Assembly (NCBI GenBank): GCA_028583405.1
Contig: CM053253.1
Span: forward strand, 5,450,796-5,514,795
Length of the DNA stretch: 64,000 nt
Reading direction: 5' to 3'
From: Pogonophryne albipinna
Taxonomy: Eukaryota; Chordata; Actinopteri; Perciformes; Artedidraconidae
In this document: positions 9,685-19,750 of the stretch, one piece after another
Layout of the letters: every line of letters starts with the position of its first letter
Numbering within the stretch: position 1 is the stretch's first letter
Notes under the pieces: generated by a model
Told to the model about the DNA's origin: nothing
The model's database searches: none
What the model saw: only the letters and a program-made list of their open reading frames with translations
Made by a program: the position numbers and the translations under genes

Positions 9685-10925
9685 TTGATGAAGAATTTAA
9701 TACCGGGGCCACGAGCATATTCACTGTTGTCTCTGTTCTTATCTGAATGAAAGTAGATCATGTTCTGTTAAAAGGTAAGACAATTAGTAATAGATTGAGA
9801 TCAATAGAAAATAACAACTGAACTGGTGGTTTGTGGCTGCGGTCGGGCTTTAAAGGAATACTTTAACCCCCAAATTACCATTTTTAGATCATCCTGAATT
9901 TGATAACTTTTTCTAGCGTGACTCCACGGTGAACAAAGAATCCCAAAATGGAGAAAAGTCTTAAAGAATGTGAAATTAATTCAGGGCCTCGTTTTACAAC
10001 AGCAGAAATATATTAAAAACATCCGTTAACTAACTCGAACACAATTAATGCTGTGTAGTCCTAAGGTCATTTACTGTATGCTCAGTACTTCCCTAAAACA
10101 TGCATTCTGCTTAAACCTCACCGTTTAAAACACTTCTGCAGAAAGAGACGAGCTCCTCTTTTCTCAAGAACAGTTCATGCAGAAGTTTTTAGATAAGTAA
10201 TGTTTTAGGGAAGTTATGAGCATATGAACTCAAGGTAACTCAGGGTAAATAATAATATAAAAATGATACTTTGAAGGGTTAAAGACATCCTTTCAAAATA
10301 AATCATCATTCTTTGCAACAGATCATCAAGTTCACATATTTAATTATCAGCTCACCTTAAAAAGACACTAGTTATAACTCAAAATTACAAAGCCAAGGAT
10401 TTTATTAAAGCATTCAAAATCTAATATTAATCCAAAATATATTGATATCAAATCCTATTTTGAGCACAGCGAAAGATAATGATTAGCTAAATCTCCTTGG
10501 ATAATATTTAGTTAAAAAGCTGTTTCATTAAATCGCCACACCTCATCCCTCAGTCACTGGGTCACGTTTGAAAAAACACAAAGTTATAAATAATGAAACT
10601 ACAAATGGTAACTATTGATTGTTGTTTTTTTCAACAGCAAAACTTGATGGTGATCCTTCTGCAGAAAAAACAATCGATGATAGAACTGGGGGAAATATTG
10701 TAGTTGAATGCTCCTTTACTCGCTCTGGGACCAATATGTACTTCTGCAAGGAAGAATGTGAAGGAGACATTCTTGTTGAACCAACTAGTGACACGTATAC
10801 TAAAAAAAGACAGATACAGCATCAGACATGTTAAAGGAGGATTTGTGTTTGAGCATCAAACAGCTGACCCAGTCTGACTCAGGATGGTACAGGTGTGGCC
10901 TGGACAGACCTGACTCATCAAACAT
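9685..10925 (+). repeat. Partial duplication of receptor gene A intron 2 and exon 3
   Basis: This segment matches about 20880-22155 almost base for base over long stretches. Examples are the shared TTAAAGGAATACTTTA, the paired CTTCTGCAGAAAGAGACGAG block and the splice-acceptor region TTTTTTTCAACAG. It therefore copies most of intron 2 and the second V-domain exon of the receptor gene at 19751-25680. The copy stops inside the exon. Confidence 0.85.
10638..10917 (+). pseudogene. Fossil CD300/pIgR-like V-domain exon
   Basis: The acceptor (TCAACAG) and the first 50 codons of a V-type Ig domain are intact, including VVECSFTR with the B-strand cysteine and MYFCKEECEGD with the family's extra cysteine pair. 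An extra A in the run near 10801-10807 then shifts the frame, a 2-base deletion follows near 10850, and the DSGWYRCGLD region is reached in another frame. After the DRPDS-equivalent codons similarity ends, and there is no donor site. No leader, stalk or TM exons accompany it. It is the duplicated sister of the exon at 21883-22194. Confidence 0.88.
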
Positions 10926-11208
10926 CCTTTAAAACATTTCCACAAGCTTTATCTCCGGTCACAGACCCAAACAAGAATGCTTTGGGGGAACGTTTTTTAC
11001 ATCTCTTGCTTTTTTTATCCATAAAAACTTTTGTCAAATGTAAAAAGGGATATCAGATAAATGTAAATAAGACAAATGGCCCAACCAAAGGAACAGGATT
11101 GAAGTAGTCTTTGTTTGTTGTCAATATTTACACTTTATTCTATATTGGCAGTGTTCCGACTCTGATCTGCAGCTGAGACACAACAATTCTCCTGGATATC
11201 AATAAAGT

Positions 11209-11760
11209 TTGATCTTATACAAAGTTTTTGGGACATGGTGTAAAGAATGTATTTTTGGCTTGCAGTTTACTACGGTTCGATCTTGTTTTTTTAGTGAGTA
11301 TATTTTGTATTTCTGTCATTTTCTATATAATGTAATTTCCCTTTTTATATTTACAGATACTCCCCCAGATGTGTGCTCATCAGATGTTGCGTATTTTAAA
11401 TTGAGTATGTCTTTTTTTGTTCCTGTGGTTAAAAGTGTGATCAGCTACCAGTATGAGTCACTTCTATTTTATTATTAGATTTCCTAAATTGTTGTACCTT
11501 TTTCTAATGTGTCTCCGATCAACATTGGCTCTTCTGTTCTTTGTAAGGTCTTATAATATATATAATACATCTGTAGTCTTTAGATTGGTTCAGCCAGACT
11601 GTAGCTGAGCATGTTGTACCTTCAAAACACAGGAACCTACCTCTAACGCAATTTTCTAAAAGATGTCTTCCTTACAGAGAAATCTGTATCCCAACATAAA
11701 TGTTCAGCTTCACAGGAAGTCCCTGCAAATGCATGCTTTTGTTCACTTTTTTCAACATCT
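11209..11760 (+). pseudogene. Relic of receptor leader exon and intron 1
   Basis: From about 11265 the sequence CGGTTCGATCTTG...AGTGAGTATA aligns with the leader exon end and donor of receptor gene B (31650-31680), and the next 450 bases align with gene B intron 1. Shared features include TCTGTCATTT...TATA, the GTGTGATCAGC...ATGAGTCAC block and GTCCCTGCAAATGCATGC. The start codon and hydrophobic leader are not preserved. It lies downstream of the fossil V exon, so the two relics do not form one gene in order and probably derive from two lost copies. Confidence 0.6.
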
Positions 11761-12550
11761 TACAATATAAGAGAGAAACAATTAGTTTTCAGAGGAAAAA
11801 CAACAGAGCTGCAGTAAAATGCTTCTAGCAGTGTAATGAAGTATATTGTATAATGTATCAGTCAATGGAAATACTCAAGAAAAGATGATATTGACTTTAA
11901 CCTAACATATGTTTGGATGTAACATTAGGGAAGATGATGCTGTATTGATTAAACTCATGAAGTGTAGGAAAGTGTTTTCACTGATGAATGTGGAATAAAA
12001 CATTAATAATTAATTGTATTAAACACAACATGATCTTTTTAAGCTTGTGTCAAGTAAAACAAAAAAACACATTACAATATTAATCTTAAATTAAAGATGT
12101 GGATCCTCAAATCCAGATTTTTACTAAAACTGACCGGAAGTTTTACAGAGCAGTTTCCGGTCAGAGACAGTGAACCTGAGAGGAGTGAGGAGCTGCGTTG
12201 TTGATCTTTTAATCTTATACCGAACAGTAATTTTAGTGTTATTCATGACTTATTACAGTGACATGTTTCACTACAGAAGGTACGAAGAACTTCAGGAGTG
12301 CAGTTTTCTTCTTAATGGACTAACAGCTCTTCTCCTGCCTCGGTAAGTTAAGCTAGCTCCAGTACTGTTTCCGTTAGCCGTTAAAAAACGTTATTTTCAG
12401 TTTGAATTAAAATGGTAGTACATTACATTTAGGAGTATGAGAACAAAATGTGATGATACTACAGGTGACATTTTATAGTAATATTATGTTTTAACTATCG
12501 ACAAACTAAAACATTTTTTAATACGTTTTACAGTGCAATTTCCGGTGTTA
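11761..12550. other. AT-rich non-coding stretch
   Basis: No gene, RNA or repeat family was recognised. The region is AT-rich and ends at the inverted-repeat element that starts near 12551. Confidence 0.4.
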
Positions 12551-12582
12551 GAAAGTAGGCTTGTTTGAGACCTGGGTTGCGG
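12551..12582. mobile_element. Left-end fragment of TAGGCTTGTTTGAGAC element
   Basis: GAAAGTAGGCTTGTTTGAGAC is the inverted complement of the sequence ending near 17985, and its core is also repeated at 17027. Only about 30 bases of this end remain before the R2 copy begins. It may be the true left end of a composite element closing near 17985. Confidence 0.5.
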
Positions 12583-13235
12583 TCGGATAGTTTAAAAATC
12601 AGCTCCTAAGTTCTAACCCTATCTCCTATTCCTTGACCTCTGAGTGAAACGTCACGGGGTTAAGGGATAGTGGATAGGAGAATTCAAAAGGACTTAGGAG
12701 AAGAGACTGCAGTACTTTAGAGAATCCGAATGCACTTTCACTATCCGACGTGTTTATGATGCGCCAGCGGACGTCATTTTGTGCGTCTGCTGCTGTGGGG
12801 AAACTATGGAAACTACAGTTTTCTATACAGCGGACTACAACATGGATGTTTAATAAGAACAACGGACTCATCTAGAGCAGAGGTTCTCAATTGTTTTTCA
12901 GCCAAGGACCCCTTACAAGATAGAGAATACACCAAGGACCCCCTCATTCTGATTTGTGATTTTGGGCTCTATAAATAAAAATTGACTTGATTTGACATGT
13001 ATGTCCCTTGGAATAATCTGACGTATTTTTTACACTTCTATAGTCTTAGTTATGTGAAAGAACAACACAAGAGAAATGTATTAGAAAGATATTAGATATG
13101 TATTAAAAATATTTGCACCATCTCAACACAGAATACCCATAAAACAATCAATCAATTAGCTGCAAGTAACACTGTACCTAAACAAAATATCAAAGGGAAA
13201 TCAAGAGAAAAGTGATAATTTGAAGTGCATTTCAG

Positions 13236-13236
<1 letters not shown>

Positions 13237-13275
<39 letters not shown>
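13237..13275. repeat. (CA)n microsatellite
   Basis: Uninterrupted AC dinucleotides for about 39 bases, inside the hAT-like insertion. Confidence 0.95.
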
Positions 13276-13276
<1 letters not shown>

Positions 13277-13383
13277 CAATAACACATCAAGTGTTTCACT
13301 CTTAGTTAAATGATTTATAAAAGTTTAATCACAAAATAAATGCAGGCTATAAACAATTGAACACATGCCTGCATTAACATATA

Positions 13384-15014
13384 TCAAGTAAATTGCAAAA
13401 CAACTGCAACTGCATTGCTACAATCCCAAACCACTACTTGTAATGGCAGCCAGCTCTGGACACTATTGGAGTGATGCAAGGCAGTCCATGAAGCTGATTG
13501 CTTCTCTCTGCAAGGGAAGACACGCAAGGTGTGGCCCTTAGTGTGGGTGGGACCTTGGACATGCTGCGTGATGTTAAAGCACTCCAATAGTGACAGAAAC
13601 TCAGCGGCAAAGGTGCAGGTGCTGGAGTCCACGTGGATGTTAAAAGCACCTAGCAGTAGTGTGGATGGGGACATGGAGCAGATTGAGGTGAGAAGCTCAG
13701 ACAACTCAGACATGAATGAGGTGGAAGGTTTGGAGGGGCGGTAAATGAGGACGACCTGCTGCTTTGAGGGGGCAGCCACTGAGAAGGCAATGCACTCAAG
13801 TGAGATTTTATTCATCCCCAGGAGCTGTTTGACAGGGATATCTGCTCTGTGGATAACTGCCAGCCCACCACCACGACCAATGGAGCGGGGCTGTTGGAGA
13901 TAAGCATAACCTGGGGGGGGGGGTGGCTAGGTTGAGTGTGAGGAAGTCCTGTTGGTTTTGCCATGTCTCAGTGAGGCAGAGAAAATCCAATTTCCTATCA
14001 ATGATGATTTCATTCATAAGTGATGCTTTGTTGTGGGAGCGGGTATTTAACAACATGAATGTGTGGGAGTTGTTATATGTTGCAATGGCTGGTAAAACAG
14101 TGATGCCATCAACACAGGCCAAGGGCTTCAGGTTAACACTGCACACGTGTGGTTTGTTGTGATGACGTAAGTGGGCGGTGACGGGGCGCCGGGACCACAC
14201 AGTTGGGATAGTGTCAGCTGAGCCGGTGTAAACAAACCCACGTTTGGAACCTCTATGGACATACCTGGGTCTGCCAACTCGTAACAGCCCGAGGTATGCA
14301 ATGACTGACAGACATAGAGGGGGTGTAGTGAAGTGGTTGATCCTAAAAAGTTGCGAGGCGGAGTAACGAAGCATCACGATGGTATGATGCTAACGTTAGC
14401 ACAGCGTTAGCTGTGGTCGCGGATCGGCCGGGAGAATGCGCTATCAGCCAAGAGTACAGGTGAACCAGGACAGCAGGCAGCCTGTCCAGGAAGCGACTCA
14501 AGGACGGACAGCACTGAGGAGAGATGGTGGAAGTTGAAGAAGTTTGCCTCAGAGGAGCAACAGTGGTGGCCAGAGCAGGCTAGCCTGAGCAGGTAGAACT
14601 AGGCTAGCTTCTGATCGCCGTCAGACTGGCTGGGTGGAGAGGACCGTTGTTGTGTCTTTTGTGGCAGAACAAAATCAAACAGCAGCTAAGCAGGTGATAC
14701 AGTGAAGCAGGATCGGAACTCAAAACGGGAAAATGAGACGGAGAATCGGGCTTGTCGTCAGATGGAGCCACTAACGTTAGCGATAGCGTTAGCCCTGAAG
14801 CAGGAGCAACATTAGCAGGTGTAGCAGGGTGGACAGGTCGGAAGCGGAGCATCCGTAAAAAGTTGCGATCGGGTGTTACAAAAGTGTCCAGAACAGCGTG
14901 TGCAAGCCGCTGAACGTATGGAAACTGAGGTAGAAATGTTGGTCCAAAACTCGGCAGATACATTTTCGGACAGAGAAGCGGCGAACAGACAACGCCAGCG
15001 TCCTCTCTCTCCAA
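13384..15014 (-). mobile_element. LINE fragment keeping the 5' half only
   Basis: On the minus strand the frame starting upstream of 14377 reads into an L2-like endonuclease: NTRSHNKASLMNEI, then LDFLCLTETWQ (catalytic Glu region). After a C10 run at 13913-13922, where the frame shifts, it continues GRGGGLAVIHR, VVLIYRPSKPS and GAFNIHVDSS. Similarity ends after the THTKGHTL block near 13520. The sequence before the endonuclease (about 14400-15014) is probably the element's 5' region. There is no reverse transcriptase and no 3' tail. Loss of the 3' rather than the 5' end is opposite to the usual LINE truncation. Confidence 0.75.
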
Positions 15015-15880
15015 AAGTGTTGCGTCACAAAAAAATAATAAATAAAAAATCTAATGAATCTGAAAACTTTTCACGGACCCCCTGGCAGAGTGCCACGGAC
15101 CCCCGGGGGGTCGCGGACCCCACTTTGAGACTCTGCACCGTGCTCTGATGCTGCTGCTTTGCTTTATGAACGTGGACAATAGAGAAACATATTCTTCATG
15201 ACCAAAGTTGGAATTGAAATAAAAAAGGAAAGTGAAACTTATGCTCGTCACCCTCTCCCTCCGGTCCACATTAATACAAATGATCCCAATACGTATGATT
15301 GAATGAACTATGAAAAGATCTTAAAATCAATACACATGTATTTATTATAAACGTTAGTCTTTAACACCTATCACTGTGTATATCACCATTCAAACATCTT
15401 TTAAAAGTTGAACAAACTCCACACAGCTCAGTAAAGACTGTGAAATGTTGACTTTATTTGATCATTTCAGTAAAAACTAACGTTCATATTTCTCTCTTTG
15501 ATAATAATACTGATGAACGTTCAGAACAAAGCACTTTGGCAACTTACCACATACGTTTTAAAATGCTTAATAAGCACCGTAACTTTCATGATATAATTTC
15601 TCGGTCATAATCGTTTGTTTCCGTGAACGGCCGACTGTTGTGTGACGCAAATGCTGCGGCTGCAATGCATTGTGGGGCAGCATTTTCTCGTCTCCTTTCG
15701 GTTAGGGAGGTCCAGTGGTTCCTAAGCTAAAGGAGGTTATAAAGGAACTTTGAAACCTCCTTTCCTATCATTCTAGAGAATTCGAACGGCACTTATCATG
15801 GCTGCCACTGAAGGACTTCCGGGTCATTTCACTCCGTTAGGAAGGTTCCTAAGCTAAATTGACTATTCGACTTCAGCCCT

Positions 15881-16921
15881 GGGCCCTTCTCACTTCTCTT
15901 ATTTTTCATTTCCTCGTTCCTCGGTCTCACCGGAAGTTGATTTGTCTGCTCCATCTTGAGTAGCGTCCCAATGGCCTTATTTTTGCTGGAGGACCGAGGA
16001 GCGAGGAGCGATAATGGAGGAGCTATAACCGAGGAACCACCAGACCATCCTTCGATTAAATCCTCAGACACTCGCCCCGCCCCCTTACTGTGTATCGCTC
16101 ACTGATTGGACGATGCAGTGCATGCACTGATCTGATGCTTCTTGACATGAGAGCAGTTTCCCAGCGGAGTGAAGAAAATACATGAACCTCACGGGAGTCA
16201 CTCCTCAGTTTATACCGTGTTTTGTTTCAATTCATGTATCATTTAGTTACAAATATGTGATATATCTGAACAACAAAGCGGTCAAAAATCATTTTATTCA
16301 TTTTTTGGAAACATTTTCATGATCGCTTTTTTCATTTTACATTTTCATTTATTGTCATTTCCATTCAGTCAGTCATTAAGTGCTATTAAAATGTTAATGT
16401 GCTACATATCCAAACAAACAAAGTGTGCAATCCAATGAATGTTAATCTAACTGGGTTTTGATAGATAACATATCTCTTTTTCTTCTCTCAATTATTTTAT
16501 TTCTATTGTGCACTCTAATCAATATTAATCAAACTATTGTTCGTTTATACATTTTAAGAATGGCGTTTATCTTTTTTGAGAATGAGTTCTTATTTTATTT
16601 TATGTATTTGGGTCTACAACAGATGATACAAATGTTTGTGTCAGTAAATGTGTACTAACAGAGGCGGGGGTGTGTGTGGAAATAACGGGGACAGAGCTGG
16701 CTGCTGTCAGACGATCAGCTGTGCAGCGTCATCACAAACGGACGTCGCTTCACGTGACGCTCCGGAGGAAAGGACGTCCCATTGCTCTTAAAACTAATTT
16801 CCCTGCTTCTCGTGGTTTCCTTGCGTCTCTCCATGCTTCCCTGGTGGGAGGGACTAGTTGCAGGGAAACGACGCAAGTGAGGGACGCAAGGAATCCATTT
16901 AACCCGAAGTGAGAAGGGCCC
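15881..16921. mobile_element. Repeat Y, full copy with 16-bp perfect inverted ends
   Basis: GGGCCCTTCTCACTTC at 15881-15896 and GAAGTGAGAAGGGCCC at 16906-16921 are exact inverted complements. The 1.04-kb interior has no transposase frame. The last 135 bases recur at 7403-7545. It looks like a non-autonomous DNA transposon; target duplication is unclear. Confidence 0.6.
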
Positions 16922-17026
16922 CAAGCCCCCAGGAAGTGCGCCGGAGTCTGATGAGAATATTCGTTGTGGCCAAACGGCGGTCTACACTTCCTTTAGGTTG
17001 CTGGGCCCGAAAACACTAGGCTTGTT

Positions 17027-17980
17027 TGAGACGCGTTGCGGCTCGCCTCGAAAGTAGACGAGAATAGCCGATCGCAGCCGGGGAAGGTCTCAAAAAGCTC
17101 GCCTGAAGTCGGACAGCTCGGAGTCGGCATCGTGTTCTTCTTCTTTTTCTTCTTCTCTCTGTTTTTTGGCGGATTGCAAACAGCTTGAAGGTGCATACCG
17201 CCACCTCCGGAGTCGGCTTGACTCGGTTTGCATTTATGCCCACATGTGTTTAATCGTTAATGTCAGATATGTACTAAGTAAATACATTTGTTCCTGCTCA
17301 AGATTATATTCAACTTTATTGTTATTGCACATATTACAGGTACTGAGACAACGAAATGCAGTTTAGCTTCTAACCAGGTGCAACAAGCAGTAAAGTGAAA
17401 AGTAATGTACACAATCTACAGAATAAAATATAGAATGAATTGACTGATGAATAAACAGTGAGGGGTATGAATACACTAGATATCAGCCTGTGAGCAGCAT
17501 GAACAGTGTGTATGAATATGCTAAGATATATAACGTATGAAAACGGTAAGCAGTGCAAGTATAGTATAAAATATATAGATATTAATTTCATGATGATAAA
17601 CATTGTGGAACAATGATAAAAATGGGAATGGAAGTGGCGAAGTAAAAATGACACAAAACAACATCAAACTTTTGCCGAGCCAATTGGAGAGTTTCATCAG
17701 CAGCACGGGGTAAAAACCACCAATGAGCGCTCAGCTCGAGATACCAGCGAGTCGTTTCCCATCAAGCATTTCGCTTCCGCAGCCCGTGGAGAGGAACTGC
17801 GCCGCCGCGCCTCGCTCTCAAGGCTGCGGGCGTCTTTGTCCCGCGAGATTTCAACGTCTCATGTGGGCGAGCCTCCAGAGCAAGTCGGACAAAATGACTA
17901 ACCATCATGCAACGCACTAGCAAGACGTTGATCGAAATTGCGCAGGTCTGCGCAGGTCTCGCTTGTCTCAAACAAGCCTA
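17027..17980. mobile_element. 954-bp element with TAGGCTTGTTTGAGAC inverted ends
   Basis: The left end TAGGCTTGTTTGAGAC (17027-17042) and right end GTCTCAAACAAGCCTA (17965-17980) are perfect 16-bp inverted repeats. No transposase is encoded. A fragment at about 17285-17400 (CAACTTTATTGTTATTGCAC...CAACGAAATGCAGTTT) resembles the 3' part of a dispersed fish retroposon, suggesting a nested insertion. The class is not assigned. Confidence 0.65.
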
Positions 17981-18788
17981 CTTTTTCCAATTGACTTACA
18001 TTGGGAAAGAGTGGTCTGTAACTCGTTGGATATTTTTTTTTTAAACTAAATAAACAACCCAGTATCAATGCTTGTATAGCCCTTATTAAAAACATTCATT
18101 CCTCAAGTTGTAAAAATGTGATAATAACGTTATTCTGAGAGTTATTTCCCTCGGCATTATGAACGCACATCTGACCCATGGGACCGCGCCGCCCGGCACG
18201 TTCATGTTACGTGTTCAGCACTACATGCGTTTATCTTTACCCATGGATGCACAATAACAACGGACCCATATCGCCTTACTGCCCACAGAGCTGTAATAAT
18301 GGATATATTGCACATGTTTGCTGTAATTCATCATTTGTAAAATATTATACTACATGGGCTGTATGATACCGTAAATGTTGTATTAAATAAAGTTAATATT
18401 ACCGATGTAGATTAACGTCCCTGTAGCTTATTATTGCACTAAGAAGCTTATTGGACTGTATATATATATTATATATATATATATATACAGTGCAATAATT
18501 ATTTCATGCTAAATGAAGCTCTGTTGCTTGGATGTTGCTTGGATATCACTACATCCCTGTGTCGCTCTCTCTCTTTTGCCCCCTGTCTGCACCGGTTAAA
18601 ATAGAAGATCCCTTAATAATGTATTGATGAGAGGTACGGGTCTGTATAGGTCCGCCTGTTGGTGACCTATGAACCACAACATTAAAATGCTCCTACATGT
18701 ATTCATTAGACATAAAAACAGAATCATATATTCTATAATAAAACGACACTATGAAAGGAACTATTATGCATAATGATTACTGAAACTG
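17981..18788. other. Non-coding stretch with an AT-rich palindrome
   Basis: No gene. Around 18430-18500 the motif TATTATTGCACT recurs as the inverted AGTGCAATAATTA, enclosing a TA-dinucleotide run. Confidence 0.4.
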
Positions 18789-19582
18789 AGGGTGCATAGT
18801 CCGGTTTCTGGTGTGCACCAGACGACAGTTTGTTACATTGTTTCATTTTTCAGAAGGTTCGGTTTGCGTTCACACCATCGTTCACACGGGCAAAACTCAA
18901 ACGGACTATAAACTTTAAACACAAGTCATGTGCACGGAAATGCTGTTCAACAATTGGTCAGACATTAAGGGGGTAAAAACGCAAATCCCTGCAATTTCTA
19001 CCGGAGCCTTCGCCATGGAGCATCGGCACTTTCGGCAGGTTATTCTCATGCTGCTGTTAATCTGGAGATCAACAGACACTAGCGGCCCGCGCATATGATT
19101 ATATAATCAGACAACGTCCGTTAAAAAACATTATAACACATATAATGAGAGACGTTCTGCAATAAGGAGGGGTGTTTCACCGACGACAGGTGTTCTTACT
19201 TTTATGTAGCTGACGGAGAATTTTTACTTTACACGACACTGTTCAACACTTCATTCTGCTTCACTCTTTAACTAAACAACCGCGGATGTCTTGAAAGACT
19301 CTTTCGCGAAAGATTTTGAAGATATCCGCGTTCTTGTGACACATAAATACTACGCTTCCTATGTTTTGGTGCGGACTGCGTTCACACCAGCAATGAACCG
19401 CTCCAGAGTTCGCAAGCAAGTGCTCCGAGACCACCTATTTTAGCGGACCAGAGTCCGGTTGTTTAGTTCACTTAAGAGGTCTCGGATTGTGTTCACACCG
19501 ACCCAAATGAACCGCACCAAGCGGCTAAACGCACCAGGGTTCGATTCAACCGGACTATACAAGGCAGGTGTGAACGCACCCT
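18789..19582. mobile_element. Probable non-autonomous DNA transposon
   Basis: The right end ACAAGGCAGGTGTGAACGCA, followed by CCCT, is the kind of terminus seen in hAT-like fish elements. The left end AGGGTGCATAGTCCGG matches its complement if about 17 bases are missing after AGGGTGC. Internal GCGTTCACACC motifs recur at 18870-18885 and 19378-19510. There is no transposase and no clear target duplication. It ends about 170 bp upstream of receptor gene A. Confidence 0.45.
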
Positions 19583-19640
19583 GAAAGTACAATTCAGTAC
19601 ATTCAATGGAGTATTTTTAGACCATAGTGTTTCTGCGTCG

Positions 19641-19750
19641 GGGAGGAGAGTAGAGCTGTGTTATGTTTGGAGGAGGGACTTCATCATTTTAAGAAGTAAC
19701 AAGTTTCCAGTAAAGAAAGACAGTCAGTGGTAAACCATCAGAGTCTCAGC
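19641..19750 (+). promoter_or_regulatory. Conserved 5' flank and 5' UTR of receptor gene A
   Basis: This sequence aligns with 31513-31634 in front of gene B: GGAGAGTAGAGCTGTG against GGAGAGTCAAGCTGTG, then AGGGACTTCATC against AGGGACTCCATC, AAAGAAAGACAG against GAAAGAAAGAGACAG, and ACCATCAGAG just before the start codon. Conservation directly upstream of the leader exon fits a shared core promoter and 5' UTR. No exact start site can be read. Confidence 0.5.

Larger units (their letters stand above)
12878..15129. mobile_element. hAT-like insertion inside R2
   Basis: The left end CAGAGGTTCTCAATTG is a typical hAT (Charlie-type) terminus, followed by GCCAAGGACCCC. The right end GGTCGCGGACCCCACTTTGAG has the complementary GGACCCC and TTTGAG but lacks the final bases. 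Comparison with R1, where CTAGAGACTCTGCACC is uninterrupted, fixes both junctions. There is no transposase. The interior holds a (CA)n tract and a piece of a LINE on the minus strand. Confidence 0.6.
12583..15870. mobile_element. Inverted-repeat element, copy 2 (R2), interrupted
   Basis: Second copy of the 6364-7402 element. The left part 12590-12877 and the right part 15130-15870 are each highly similar to it, and the ends TCGGATAG and CTATTCGA are inverted. About 2.25 kb (12878-15129) is inserted between them. Confidence 0.65.
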
